Shown here one piece after another: positions 55,617 through 63,938 of a stretch of DNA of 64,000 bases. Every line of letters starts with the position of its first letter. The stretch's first letter is position 1. The stretch is from CAZXFA01 sp964640085. Lineage in GTDB: Bacteria > Actinomycetota > UBA4738 > HRBIN12. Under the pieces are notes generated by a model. It had not been told where the DNA came from and searched no databases. It saw only the letters and a program-made list of their open reading frames with translations. The position numbers and the translations under genes are program-made. The stretch lies in assembly GCA_964640085.1 (NCBI GenBank), contig CAZXFA010000001.1:62001-126000 (forward strand). Direction: 5' to 3'.

Positions 55617-56503
55617 CGCACCAGCGCCAGGATTTCGTCTGCGCCGGCGGCCCGAAGCTCCCGAGCGGCGACGTCGGCCGCCTCGGCCGGTGTCGGGGCC
55701 TCCACCGTGCACCGGGCCGTGCGCTCGCCGTCGGGCGAGAGGACGATCGCCGTCAACCGCACGCGGGCGTCGACGAGCTCGGCGAGGGCCCCGAACGGGA
55801 GGGCGCAGCCGCCCCCGAGCAGGGCCATCAGCGTGCGCTCCGCCTCGAGCGCGGTCCGGCTGGGTCCGTGGTCGAGCGCGGCCGCCGCCCCGAGCGTGCC
55901 TGCATCGTCTGCCCGGGCCTGGATTGCCAGGCACCCCTGGCCGGGGGCCGGAACCATCTCGGCCACCGACATGGGCGCCGCATGCTCCGGCACCACGCCC
56001 AGCCGGAGCAGCCCCGCCGCCGCGAGCACCAGCGCGTCGGTCTCGCCGTCCGTGAGCTTCCGGAGGCGCGTGTCCACGTTCCCCCGGAGGTCTCGCACGA
56101 CCACGTCCGGGCGCCACCGGAGGACCTGCGCCCGGCGCCGCAGGGACGAGGTTCCCACCGCCTGGCCGGCCCGGAGCTCGCCGTCCGTCGTGATCAGCAC
56201 GTCAAGTGGGGAGACCCGTTCGGGCACGGCCGCGAGCGAGAGATCCTCCTCGTCGGCGGCGGGCAGATCCTTGGCCGAATGGATCGCCAGGTCGACCTCG
56301 CCCCGGCGGAGCGCGTGCACGATCTCCGCGACGAACAGACCCTTCAGCCCCGCCGGACCGGTGGAGGCGCCGGCTCCGCGGTCGCCGGAGGTCTCGATCG
56401 GCACGAGCTCGGCTCGCAGACCAGCGGTCGCGAGCGCGTCGGCTACCTCCCGGGCCTGGGCGAGCGCCAGGCGGGAGCGCCGGGTCCCGATCCGGAGCGT
56501 CAC
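55613..56503 (-). CDS. hemC: Porphobilinogen deaminase (hydroxymethylbilane synthase)
   Basis: The 296-residue enzyme links four porphobilinogens on a covalent dipyrromethane. It has LRIGTRRSRLALAQA, GLFVAEIVHALRRGEVDLAIHSAKDLP, GTSSLRRRAQVL...VVRDLRGNVDTRL, PGQGCLAIQAR, and the cofactor-binding Cys at about 233 in LLGGGCALPFGA. The GTG at 56503 overlaps the hemA stop by 4 nt. A much longer in-frame extension upstream is shadow sequence of hemA. Confidence 0.96.
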   Translation of the reverse strand: MTLRIGTRRSRLALAQAREVADALATAGLRAELVPIETSGDRGAGASTGPAGLKGLFVAEIVHALRRGEVDLAIHSAKDLPAADEEDLSLAAVPERVSPLDVLITTDGELRAGQAVGTSSLRRRAQVLRWRPDVVVRDLRGNVDTRLRKLTDGETDALVLAAAGLLRLGVVPEHAAPMSVAEMVPAPGQGCLAIQARADDAGTLGAAAALDHGPSRTALEAERTLMALLGGGCALPFGALAELVDARVRLTAIVLSPDGERTARCTVEAPTPAEAADVAARELRAAGADEILALVR

Positions 56504-57765
56504 TCGGGCTCGAGCTCGAACAGCTCCGCGATGAGACGCGCGTGGGCGTCCTCGTCTCCGGGGCCCGAGAGCTCCTTCAGCCGGACGATCGGATCGTGGA
56601 GGAGCTTGGCCACTACCCCCCGTGCGAGGGCGTGGACTGCCTCCCGCTCGTCGGGGGTGAGGTCGGCGAGCTGCGACCGGAAGCGCTCGAGCTCGGAGCC
56701 CACCACGGCGTCGCCCCGGCGTCGCAGGGCGTGGATCAGCGGGGCGAGCCGTTCGGAGCGTTTCCGCAGCACGAAGCGGTGCACCTCCTCGGCGACGATC
56801 CCGTGCGCCCGGGCGATGTCCTCGGCGGTCTCCGCCTCGTGGACCGCGACGGTCTCGCGCAGCCCCTCGATGTCGACCACGGCGACCCCCGGCAGCTCGC
56901 GAGCGGCGGGGTCGACGTCGCGAGGCACGGCGAGGTCGAGGACGAACAACGGCCGGTCGCGTCCGCCGGAGCCCGAGGCCAGGACCTCGGCGGAGATCAC
57001 CAGCCCCGAGGCCCCGGTCGCGCTCACCACCAGGTCGGCCTGGGCGAGGGCGTCGGGCAGCTGTTCTAGGTGGCCGTGTTCCACCCCGGCGCGCTCGGCG
57101 AGGGCCCGAGCCCGCTCCAGCGAGCGGTTCAACACCCGGAGGGTGCCGACCCCGCGGTGCCGCAGGTGCTTCACGGCGAGCGCCGACATCTGGCCAGCCC
57201 CGACGACCACCGCCGTCCGGCCCTCGAGGCCGCCCAGGCTCTCGGCGGCCAGGTCCGCCCCCGCCCGTACGAACGCGTCGGGCGCCGCGCCCACCGCGGT
57301 CTCGGCCCGGACCCGTCGCCCGGCCCGGGCGGCGGCGTGGAACAGCCCCGTGAGCGTGCGACCTGCCGTCCCCTCCGCCTGGGCCCGCCTCAGGGCCTCG
57401 CGGACCTGCGACTGGATCTGGGGCTCGCCCAACACCATCGAATCCAGCCCGCTCGCCACCGCGAACGCGTGCTCGGCTGCCTCCAGCTCGTAGTGCGAGT
57501 ACAGGGGCTCGGCCAGTTCGTCGGGGTTCACCCCGCGGGTCTCGGACAGCAGGCGCTTCAACGCCTGGAACCCGGCGTGGTAGCTGGGGACGCTCGCGTA
57601 GACCTCGACGCGGTTGCAGGTGGACAGCACCACGGCCTCTTCGATCGCGGGATCGTCCGCGGCGCGCCGGAAGGCCTTGACCAGGTCGTCGTCGGAGAAC
57701 GCGAGCCGGTCCAGGAGGTCGACCGTGGCGCGACGGTGCGAGACGCCGAGGGCGAGGATGGGCAT
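56500..57765 (-). CDS. hemA: Glutamyl-tRNA reductase
   Basis: The 421-residue NADPH enzyme reduces glutamyl-tRNA to glutamate-1-semialdehyde and sets the rate of heme synthesis by the C5 route. It has LALGVSHRRATVDLLDRLAF, the catalytic Cys in VVLSTCNRVEVYA, LGEPQIQSQVREAL, the NADPH-binding VVVGAGQMSALAVKHL, FVLDLAVPRDVDP, and a C-terminal dimerisation helix. The ATG at 57765 is 11 nt from a TAGAAT box. First gene of hemA-C-D. Confidence 0.96.
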   Translation of the reverse strand: MPILALGVSHRRATVDLLDRLAFSDDDLVKAFRRAADDPAIEEAVVLSTCNRVEVYASVPSYHAGFQALKRLLSETRGVNPDELAEPLYSHYELEAAEHAFAVASGLDSMVLGEPQIQSQVREALRRAQAEGTAGRTLTGLFHAAARAGRRVRAETAVGAAPDAFVRAGADLAAESLGGLEGRTAVVVGAGQMSALAVKHLRHRGVGTLRVLNRSLERARALAERAGVEHGHLEQLPDALAQADLVVSATGASGLVISAEVLASGSGGRDRPLFVLDLAVPRDVDPAARELPGVAVVDIEGLRETVAVHEAETAEDIARAHGIVAEEVHRFVLRKRSERLAPLIHALRRRGDAVVGSELERFRSQLADLTPDEREAVHALARGVVAKLLHDPIVRLKELSGPGDEDAHARLIAELFELEPE

Positions 57766-57776
57766 GGTAGGGCCTG

Positions 57777-57782
57777 ATTCTA
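57777..57782 (-). promoter_or_regulatory. Probable -10 box (TAGAAT) of hemA
   Basis: TAGAAT on the minus strand, 11 nt before the hemA ATG. Close to the consensus; the leader would be a few nucleotides at most. Confidence 0.5.
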
Positions 57783-57820
57783 CGCATCGACCCCTCGGTC
57801 GGGGGCGGGAGGGCTCGCGG

Positions 57821-57826
57821 TAGCAT
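57821..57826 (+). promoter_or_regulatory. Probable -10 box (TAGCAT) of the P1 peptidase gene
   Basis: TAGCAT lies 39 nt before the ATG at 57866, leaving a leader of about 30 nt with GGAG before the start. Divergent from the hemA promoter. Confidence 0.4.
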
Positions 57827-57865
57827 GCGCCCGGTCCCCACCGGAGGGGCCGGGGAGCCGGAGCG

Positions 57866-58963
57866 ATGGAACGAGGGAGGGCTCGTGATCTCGGGGTGGC
57901 GATCGGGACGTACCCCATCGGTCCCCGGAACGCGATCACGGACGTCGCGGGCGTCCGGGTGGGTCACGCCACGGTGGTCCGCGATCCGTCGCCGGACGGG
58001 CGGGGCGCCGTCCGCACCGGCGTGACCGCGGTGTTCCCACACGACGGTCTCCCGTGGCTCGAACGCGTGTACGCCGGGACCCACGTGCTGAACGGCTACG
58101 GCGAGCTGATCGGGATCAACCAGATCCGGGAGTGGGGGCTCCTGCACTCGCCGGTCGTGATGACCAGCTCGCTCGCGATCGGCAAGGCCTACGACGCGAC
58201 CGTCCGTTGGCGAACCGAGCGGCACGCGACGACCTCGCACGGTGGCGGCGACATGCCCGTGGTCACCGAGTGCGACGACTCGTTCCTGAACGACGTCACG
58301 ACGTTCCCCCTGTCGGACGCCGACGTGTACGAGGCGCTGGATGCAGCGCGCGGCGGCGACGTGGCCGAGGGGTGCGTCGGCGCCGGTACCGGCATGCAGT
58401 GCATGGACTTCAAGGGTGGGATCGGCACCGCGTCTCGGATCGTGCCGGGCGGGTTCACGCTGGGCGCGCTGGTGCTGACGAACTTCGGCGAGCGGCGCGA
58501 CCTGCGCATCGACGGCGTCCCGATCGGGCGGGAGATCGACGACCTGATGCCGGGCTCCCGCTCCGACGGCTCGTGCGTGGTGCTGGTGGCGACCGACGCG
58601 CCGCTGCTGCCCCACCATGCTCGCCGCCTCGCGGTGCGCGCGGGGCTCGGCCTGGCCCGAACGGGCTCCACGGCGCACGACGGCTCCGGCGAGCTCATGA
58701 TCGCGTTCTCGACGGCCAACCGGATCCCGGTCGGGACCGAGGACGGCATCATCGACGTCCGCGCGATCCTCGACGGTTCCGCCGGGGAGCCGGAGCTGTT
58801 CGACCCCCTGTTCGCGGCGACCGTGGAGGCGGTCGAGGAGGCCGTGGTGAACGCCCTGTTCATCGCCGTCACGACGGTCGGCCGCGACGGGAACGTGCTC
58901 CACGCCCTCCCCCTCGACCGGACGCTCGAGCTCCTCGAGCGGCACGGTCGCCTCCCCCGCTAG
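57866..58963 (+). CDS. P1 family peptidase (DmpA / L-aminopeptidase type)
   Basis: The 365-residue Ntn-like hydrolase matures by self-cleavage before a Ser. It has the N-terminal RNAITDVAGVRVGHATV, then ERVYAGTHVLNGYGELIGINQIREWG and SSLAIGKAYDATV. The cleavage site is in GSRSDGSCVVLVATDAPLLPHHARRLA, with the nucleophile Ser at about 236. DmpA-type enzymes release N-terminal D- or L-amino acids or beta-peptides. The ATG at 57866 follows GGAGCG. A single gene, divergent from hemA. Confidence 0.92.
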   Translation: MERGRARDLGVAIGTYPIGPRNAITDVAGVRVGHATVVRDPSPDGRGAVRTGVTAVFPHDGLPWLERVYAGTHVLNGYGELIGINQIREWGLLHSPVVMTSSLAIGKAYDATVRWRTERHATTSHGGGDMPVVTECDDSFLNDVTTFPLSDADVYEALDAARGGDVAEGCVGAGTGMQCMDFKGGIGTASRIVPGGFTLGALVLTNFGERRDLRIDGVPIGREIDDLMPGSRSDGSCVVLVATDAPLLPHHARRLAVRAGLGLARTGSTAHDGSGELMIAFSTANRIPVGTEDGIIDVRAILDGSAGEPELFDPLFAATVEAVEEAVVNALFIAVTTVGRDGNVLHALPLDRTLELLERHGRLPR

Positions 58964-59049
58964 CGGCCCGAACGTCACGGGCCCCGCGGGCCGCTCGACC
59001 CCTTCCGAGACTCGCCCCGCGGGGCACGATGCGAACGGAAGGAGGCGCC

Positions 59050-59595
59050 ATGCACGGAGATGCGCTGCTCCACGAGATGGAGGCGCGGTTCGGCACGGTC
59101 GGAGGAGCGATGACCGCGAACGTGCTCACGCTCGATCCGGGGATGCGCGCGAGCGACGCCGCCCTCAGGCTCTCGAACGCCGGGGTGGCCGGCGCCCCGG
59201 TGGTGGAGGGTGGAGCGGTGGTGGGGATCGTCACGCTCCGCGACCTGCTCGAACGCGAAGGTCACATCGCGCCACAGACGAGCGGACCCTTCCTGAGAGG
59301 GGAGCGGCACCTCGCCAACCTGAAGGTCGCCGAGGTGATGACGCGCGACGTGGTGACGATCCACCGCGACGAGACGCTGCTGCGCGCGGTCGACGTGATG
59401 GACGCGGTCGGCGTGAACCGGTTGCCGGTCGTGGACGAGGACGACCGCCCGATCGGGATCCTGGCCCGCGACGATGTGATCCGCGCGATCGCGCTCGCGA
59501 TCCGGGAGCTGGGTCCGGTGGCTGTCACCCACCACGCTTCGGACGGGATCGGCCTGCAGGGGATCGGCCCGCTGCTCGCACCGCACGTCAGCTGA
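59050..59595 (+). CDS. Two-CBS-domain protein
   Basis: The 181-residue protein consists of two CBS motifs: MTANVLTLDPGMRASDAALRLSNAGVAGAPVVE with GIVTLRDLL, and VAEVMTRDVVTIHRDETLLRAVDVMDAVGVNRLPVVDEDD with GILARDDVIRAIA. Such Bateman modules bind adenosine nucleotides and sense energy state. No enzyme or channel domain is fused. GAAGGAGG precedes the ATG at 59050. The tRNA-Ser gene follows 43 nt later. Confidence 0.88.
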   Translation: MHGDALLHEMEARFGTVGGAMTANVLTLDPGMRASDAALRLSNAGVAGAPVVEGGAVVGIVTLRDLLEREGHIAPQTSGPFLRGERHLANLKVAEVMTRDVVTIHRDETLLRAVDVMDAVGVNRLPVVDEDDRPIGILARDDVIRAIALAIRELGPVAVTHHASDGIGLQGIGPLLAPHVS

Positions 59596-59638
59596 GGCCG
59601 GTTGGGCCGGCCGACGGGCGTTCCGTAGAATCGGCCAC

Positions 59639-59728
59639 GGAGACGTGGCTGAGTGGCCGAAAGCAGCCGCCTGCTAAGCGGTTAGGGGGTGTTGAGCTCC
59701 CTCGCGCGTTCGAATCGCGCCGTCTCCG
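59639..59728 (+). tRNA. tRNA-Ser (GCT)
   Basis: Acceptor GGAGACG pairs with CGTCTCC. Anticodon stem GCCGC/GCGGT carries GCT at 59673-59675. There is a class II variable arm and a T arm with GTTCGAATC. The 3' CCA is not encoded. The 3' half is repeated at 60683-60729. Confidence 0.96.
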
Positions 59729-59733
59729 CTGGT
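59687..59733 (+). repeat. tRNA-Ser 3' end, attachment-site-like repeat, copy 1
   Basis: These 47 nt, from the variable arm through 5 nt past the tRNA end, match 60683-60729 at 42 positions in the same orientation; the inner 40 nt match at 37. This is the layout left by integrases that use a tRNA 3' end as attachment site. Confidence 0.7.
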
Positions 59734-59806
59734 AGAGCGTAGTTTCCACCGTCAGCGAGAGAGCCGCGTTTCTTGTCACTCTCGGCCCGGCGCAGTGTCC
59801 GGGCGT

Positions 59807-60502
59807 CTATCGGCAGGCACCCGTCGGCCTCGGAGCCGGATTCCGCTCGATCGCCACGTCCGGGTACAGGGTGCCCTGCCGGTCGGACGAGAAGATCGCC
59901 AGGTAGCCCGCACACCCCTCCGCCTGGTGGAAGACGCCGTCGCTGACTTCGGTTCGATCCTTCCAGGTGACCGCGCGCCAGCTGCAGAGGCCGGTCTTCC
60001 AGCAGACGTAGTCGTCGGTGCTCATGATGCGGACCGTCACGGGCACCGTGGCCCGGAACTTCAGGTGGTACGTGAACGTATCCGGCACCCCGCCCACGTA
60101 CTCCCTGCCCGGAGTCAGCGGGCAGCCCTGTTCGGGCCCAGCGCCGCAGGAGTTCCAAAGCGGGAATCGCGGGTTGTCCAGACTCCCGACGGTCTCCTCG
60201 ATCTGGTCCTGGAGCCGCTGGATCGAGTTCCGCAACGCGCGCCACCGACCAGCGAATCGCGCCGCCTCCTCGCTCTGATCCGCCAGCTCGCTCTTGAGGC
60301 GCTCGACCTCCATGACCGCCCTCTCGTGGAGCGGTTCCCACCGGCTCCGTTCGTCGCGGGCTCCGAGCCACATGCCGATGCTGACGCCGCCGAGAAGCAT
60401 CGCGATGGCGATGGCGCCGAAGGCGACGGCTCGTCCACGTCGGACCGGTCTCCTGGCCGGCTTCGGGGGTTCAGGGAGACGCGCTCCGAGCTGTTCTCCC
60501 AC
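59807..60502 (-). CDS. Membrane-anchored coiled-coil protein of unknown function, in putative integrated segment
   Basis: The 231-residue protein has a Pro/Arg-rich cytoplasmic start, one membrane helix (VAFGAIAIAMLLGGVSIGMWLGA, about 26-48), a coiled coil (about 55-108, HERAVMEVERLKSELADQSEE onward) and an external domain of about 120 residues. That domain has eight cysteines in groups such as SCGAGPEQGC and CWKTGLC, likely disulfides. No family is recognised. It is the only gene between the two tRNA-Ser 3'-end copies, and its sequence looks somewhat less GC-rich than neighbours, consistent with transfer. GTG start at 60502. Confidence 0.6.
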   Translation of the reverse strand: MGEQLGARLPEPPKPARRPVRRGRAVAFGAIAIAMLLGGVSIGMWLGARDERSRWEPLHERAVMEVERLKSELADQSEEAARFAGRWRALRNSIQRLQDQIEETVGSLDNPRFPLWNSCGAGPEQGCPLTPGREYVGGVPDTFTYHLKFRATVPVTVRIMSTDDYVCWKTGLCSWRAVTWKDRTEVSDGVFHQAEGCAGYLAIFSSDRQGTLYPDVAIERNPAPRPTGACR

Positions 60503-60813
60503 GGGTAGACGCTAGCCTGAGAGCCCGGAGCTGTGAAGGCCGTGGCGGCAGCACGGAGGCGTCACGTGACCCCGGCGCGACCGGTCGCAACATGACCTCT
60601 CTGGGATCGGTGGTGTTGCCCTGACCTGCGGCGATGTCCGAACTCGCAGGCGGACGGCGTGCCCTGCCGTGCCGAGCCCGCAGGGTGCCGAGCTCCCTCG
60701 CGCGTTGGGATCGCGCCGTCTCTGCTGGTCGGCGTGGTGCCCGCAGTGGGTGTGCATCGGAGCGGTCGATGGGTAAGGTGGAGGGGACCGCGACCGCGGA
60801 AGGAGGGAGCATC
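60503..60813. other. 311-bp region without a gene, containing the far repeat copy
   Basis: No gene is convincing here. It holds the second tRNA-Ser 3'-end copy (60683-60729) and, at the end, AAGGAGGGAGC, the ribosome binding site for the HesB-like gene. The part before the repeat may be the remainder of the inserted segment. Confidence 0.6.
60683..60729 (+). repeat. tRNA-Ser 3' end, attachment-site-like repeat, copy 2
   Basis: Partner of 59687-59733, same orientation, 996 bp away. It lacks the tRNA 5' half and has changes in the T loop (GTTGGGATC for GTTCGAATC), so it is not a functional tRNA. It marks the distal border of the putative inserted segment. Confidence 0.7.
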
Positions 60814-61110
60814 ATGCTCCAGATCACCGACACGGCCGCGTCCGCGTTCCGGGACATCCTGTCGAACGAGGACGTCCCGGGATCCGCCATCCGGCTCGCG
60901 CCGGAGACGCAGGCAGACGGGCGAGCGAGCATCTCGCTCCAAGCGATCGACCAGCCCGCTCCGACCGACGCACCTGCCGAGGCATCGGGCGTGCAGGTCG
61001 TCGTGGCGCCCGAGCTCGCGGCCTCGCTGGACGATGCGATCCTCGATGCCAGGCCGAGCCAGCAGGGGACGGAGTTCTTCATCCGCCCTCAGGAACCGCA
61101 GGCGTCCTGA
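60814..61110 (+). CDS. HesB/IscA-like fold protein lacking cysteines
   Basis: The 98-residue protein follows the A-type Fe-S carrier pattern: LQITDTAASAFRDILSNEDVPGSAIRLAPE, ISLQAIDQPAPTD, VQVVVAPELAASLDDAILDAR, TEFFIRPQ. It has none of the three cluster-binding cysteines. Such cysteine-less relatives are common in actinobacteria and have no known role in Fe-S assembly. The ATG at 60814 follows AAGGAGG; an upstream in-frame extension lacks a signal. It sits next to the repeat border and upstream of tRNA-Arg. Confidence 0.7.
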   Translation: MLQITDTAASAFRDILSNEDVPGSAIRLAPETQADGRASISLQAIDQPAPTDAPAEASGVQVVVAPELAASLDDAILDARPSQQGTEFFIRPQEPQAS

Positions 61111-61212
61111 ACCCCGCGGGTGGGGCGGTCTCCGGCGCGCCCCGCCCGACCGGGTCCTGGGGCTCGCCCAGCGGCAGGACGGCGTCCGCCCCGCGGTACG
61201 ATGTGAGGCCGA

Positions 61213-61285
61213 GCGCCGGTAGCTCAATGGATAGAGCATCTGACTACGGATCAGAAGGTTGGGGGTTCGACTCCCTCCCGGCGCG
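61213..61285 (+). tRNA. tRNA-Arg (ACG)
   Basis: Acceptor GCGCCGG pairs with CCGGCGC. Anticodon stem TCTGA/TCAGA carries ACG at 61246-61248. D arm AGCTCAATGGATAGAGC and T arm GGGGGTTCGACTCCC are regular. The 3' CCA is not encoded. Confidence 0.97.
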
Positions 61286-61296
61286 CTAGGTTCTGT

Positions 61297-61755
61297 TCAA
61301 TCCGCGCAGAACGTCTGCACCCGCGCGATCCCGAGCGGCGACGGGTCGAGGGCCCTGGCGAACCGGGTCGCCTCGCGGAAGCGCTCGAAGTAGACGGCGA
61401 CCGTGGCCAGGTCCCCGCGGACCCCGAGCTGGGCCGCGGCTCCCTGGTCGCAGGCGATGCTGCCGGGGAAGGCCTCGATGCCGAGCTCGGCGAGCAGATC
61501 CACGGCCGCCTCGAGCTCGGGCGTGTCGAACGGCGCCACCGCCAGGTACACGCCGAAGTACGTTCCGCCGTGCTCGACGTCCGTCGTGATCGGCGAGGGG
61601 AGGGCGGTAGGCGTCGGGCTGGGCTCGGCCGACGGGACCGGGGACGCCGTGACCGAAGGGGTCGGGACCGGCGCGGGTGAGACCGCCTGGGGGTCGCCGT
61701 TGTCGCACGCGGAGACGAGGAGCCCCACCAGCGCCAGAGCGGGGAACCGTCGCAT
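61297..61755 (-). CDS. Putative lipoprotein, unknown function
   Basis: The 152-residue product starts with a lipoprotein signal (RRFPALALVGLLVSAC, Cys at 17), then a Pro/Ser/Thr linker to about residue 57. A small domain with VYLAVAPFDTPELEAAVDLLAELGIEAF follows, and VYFERFREATRFARAL. The domain reads like the SPOR-type repeat of cell-wall-binding proteins, but the match is weak. ATG at 61755. It ends 12 nt from the tRNA-Arg on the other strand. Confidence 0.65.
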   Translation of the reverse strand: MRRFPALALVGLLVSACDNGDPQAVSPAPVPTPSVTASPVPSAEPSPTPTALPSPITTDVEHGGTYFGVYLAVAPFDTPELEAAVDLLAELGIEAFPGSIACDQGAAAQLGVRGDLATVAVYFERFREATRFARALDPSPLGIARVQTFCAD

Positions 61756-61825
61756 GTCTCCATGCTGACCGATGGTCGGCGGTCTGTCTCCCCGCCGGCC
61801 GCGATCGCCGTGTGGCCGGCCGAGA

Positions 61826-63868
61826 TCAGGAGAACCGGATCTTCGTCACGAAGGCGTCCCGGTCGCCCGCGTTCTCGTGGTCCTCGAACGCGCCATGTGT
61901 CTCGCCACCGATGTAGGCGGCCGAGGTCCCTACGGTGAGCGCGTTCCCGGCGTCGAAGTCGTCGGTGCCGAACTGGACGGTCCACGATTGCACGCCCTTG
62001 GCGTCGTACTGCAGCAGGAAGGCGTCGGTCTCCCCGAGCAGGATGGCGTCCGGGAGGGCGCCGTTGGTCGCTCCGGCCACCAGCACGCCGGTCGACGTGA
62101 TCCCCACGCCGGCGACGCGGTCGTCCCCCGCCGAGCCGAACTGCCGGGTCCAGACCTCGACCCCCTTCGGATCCAGCCGGCGGAGGAAGCCGTCGAACCC
62201 CCCGTGCCCGGTCGTGTCGGGGAACACCCCCGAGGTGGTCCCTCCCACGAAGGCCTTCCTCGGGCGGACGACGAGGCCACCGACGTGGTCGTCGCCGGCC
62301 GTCCCGAACCGGGTGGTCCGGCGCACCCTGCCGCTGCGCGAGAGCGTGCCGACGAACCCGTCGATGCCTCCGATCCCAGGGCCCCCGAACCTTCCGTCGG
62401 TCGTGCCCGCGACCCAGACCCGGCGTCCCTGGACCTCGACCCCGGTGATGCGTTCCGCGCCCCGGGCGCCGATCTGGCGGGTCCAGACCTCGGTTCCCGA
62501 ACGAGTGAGCTTCCTCACGAAGGCGTCGAGCCCTCGGCTGCGGCCCGCGAGCCGTCCCCCGGTGGAGCCCGCGACGTACACGCCGGTGGCGTCGAGAGCG
62601 ATGGCGAGCGCTTCGTCGTCGGCCCGCGTCCCGAACTGCATGGTCCAGCGTTCGTTCCCCCTCAGGTCGTACGCGCGGACGAACGCGTCGACCCTGCCCG
62701 TGGAGCGCTCGCCCCTCAGCGTGCGGTCTGTGGTCCCTGCCACATAGACGCCCGTCCGGTCGACGGCCACCGCGAGTGCCCGATCGACCCCCGTGGTTCC
62801 GAACTGCCGCGTCCAAAGCTCCCGACCGCGGGGGTCGTGGACGCGGACGAACGCGTCGGCCAGGCGATGCCAGTCCTGACCCGGCAGCTCCATGTTCGTC
62901 TGGCCGACCGCGTACACGCCCCCGGGCCCCGTGTCGAGCCCGAGCGTGAGGTCGTACCGCTGGGTCCCGAACTGGCGGGTCCAGTCGGGTGTCGGGGTGG
63001 GCTGCACGGCCCGGCAGCGGATGTCCGCGTTCAGACATTCGGACACGAGCTGGTCCAGGCGCGGCTGCTGCCACGTGTTCCAGAAGTCCGAGTGCATCGT
63101 GAAGTACGGGCCGCTCGAGAGCAGGAGCGCCGGGCCACCCGCTGGGCCGAGCGGGCTCATCACGCCGAGATGGATCCGCTGGCTGAGCCTGGGAAGGTGG
63201 TGCGGGAACGCGGCTGGGCACGAGGTGCCGATCGGGTACGCCACGTCCGAAGGCTCCAGTCCCACGCCGTTCCAGCAGCTCGGCATGTCCACGATGGCGA
63301 CGATCCCGTCCACGAAGTCGTACCGCTCCGCCCACTGGGTGCAGTCGTAGGGGGCGTCTTCGCGCGGGGTCTTCACGTTCTTGGTCTCGCCGCAGAACCA
63401 GCGCACGTGCGGGTTCCCGGTGGCCGAGGTGGCCGACGGGTTCCCACCGATCATCTTCAGCCCCGGTGGGATCGTCTCCACGTCGCGGCCCTCGAGGCCG
63501 AGGTAGTAGATGCGCATCACCGGCGGGGTGATCTGGCGGCCGTTGAGCGAGAAGACCGGTGCCCAGTACCCGGCGGTATCGCTCGGGACCCGGCACGTCG
63601 TGGAGCCGGCCAGCATCGAGTCCACGGTCGAGTGGGCGTCCACGGTGCTGTTGCCGAAGAAGTCGTGAAGGTGGGACGCGCCCGGCACGCCGGGGTGGAC
63701 GATCGGATCGTCGGGCAGCGTGTGCGAGTGGCGGCAGCGGATCACGAACTGCCCGGGGGAGCCATCCGCGGCCGAAGCGGGCACCGCACCCGCGAGGGAG
63801 GCCAACAGGGCGATCGCGACGAAGGCCGTGACCATCGGCCGGATGGGCTGCGGGGGTCGGGTCCCCAT
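61826..63868 (-). CDS. Secreted DUF1996 protein with beta-propeller (SBBP) repeats
   Basis: The 680-residue product has a signal peptide (MVTAFVAIALLASLAGAVPASA). A DUF1996 domain (about 40-300) follows, with RCRHSHTLPDDPIVHPG, GASHLHDFFGN, WFCGETKN and a late SQRIHLGVMSP. About seven repeats follow, each of about 50 residues around WTRQFGT..D and DAFV, the SBBP beta-propeller pattern. DUF1996 is found in fungi and actinobacteria and its role is unknown; its many His residues suggest metal binding. I chose the ATG at 63868. An in-frame ATG at 63940 would overlap the divergent aldo/keto reductase start. Confidence 0.82.
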   Translation of the reverse strand: MGTRPPQPIRPMVTAFVAIALLASLAGAVPASAADGSPGQFVIRCRHSHTLPDDPIVHPGVPGASHLHDFFGNSTVDAHSTVDSMLAGSTTCRVPSDTAGYWAPVFSLNGRQITPPVMRIYYLGLEGRDVETIPPGLKMIGGNPSATSATGNPHVRWFCGETKNVKTPREDAPYDCTQWAERYDFVDGIVAIVDMPSCWNGVGLEPSDVAYPIGTSCPAAFPHHLPRLSQRIHLGVMSPLGPAGGPALLLSSGPYFTMHSDFWNTWQQPRLDQLVSECLNADIRCRAVQPTPTPDWTRQFGTQRYDLTLGLDTGPGGVYAVGQTNMELPGQDWHRLADAFVRVHDPRGRELWTRQFGTTGVDRALAVAVDRTGVYVAGTTDRTLRGERSTGRVDAFVRAYDLRGNERWTMQFGTRADDEALAIALDATGVYVAGSTGGRLAGRSRGLDAFVRKLTRSGTEVWTRQIGARGAERITGVEVQGRRVWVAGTTDGRFGGPGIGGIDGFVGTLSRSGRVRRTTRFGTAGDDHVGGLVVRPRKAFVGGTTSGVFPDTTGHGGFDGFLRRLDPKGVEVWTRQFGSAGDDRVAGVGITSTGVLVAGATNGALPDAILLGETDAFLLQYDAKGVQSWTVQFGTDDFDAGNALTVGTSAAYIGGETHGAFEDHENAGDRDAFVTKIRFS

Positions 63869-63938
63869 GAGACGTCCGACGCTACCACGGGCGCCAACCG
63901 GGGCTAGGATGGCGTCCCGCCTCGCGAGAGGAGCCGTC

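Noticed and set aside
56504..58978. An in-frame extension of hemC to a product of over 1,100 residues.
   Set aside because: The extra sequence has no protein-like character and runs opposite or across hemA and the P1 peptidase gene; hemC starts normally at 56503 with a 4-nt overlap.
60683..60729. A second tRNA-Ser gene.
   Set aside because: Only the 3' half is similar; the anticodon arm and acceptor 5' strand are absent and the T loop is altered.
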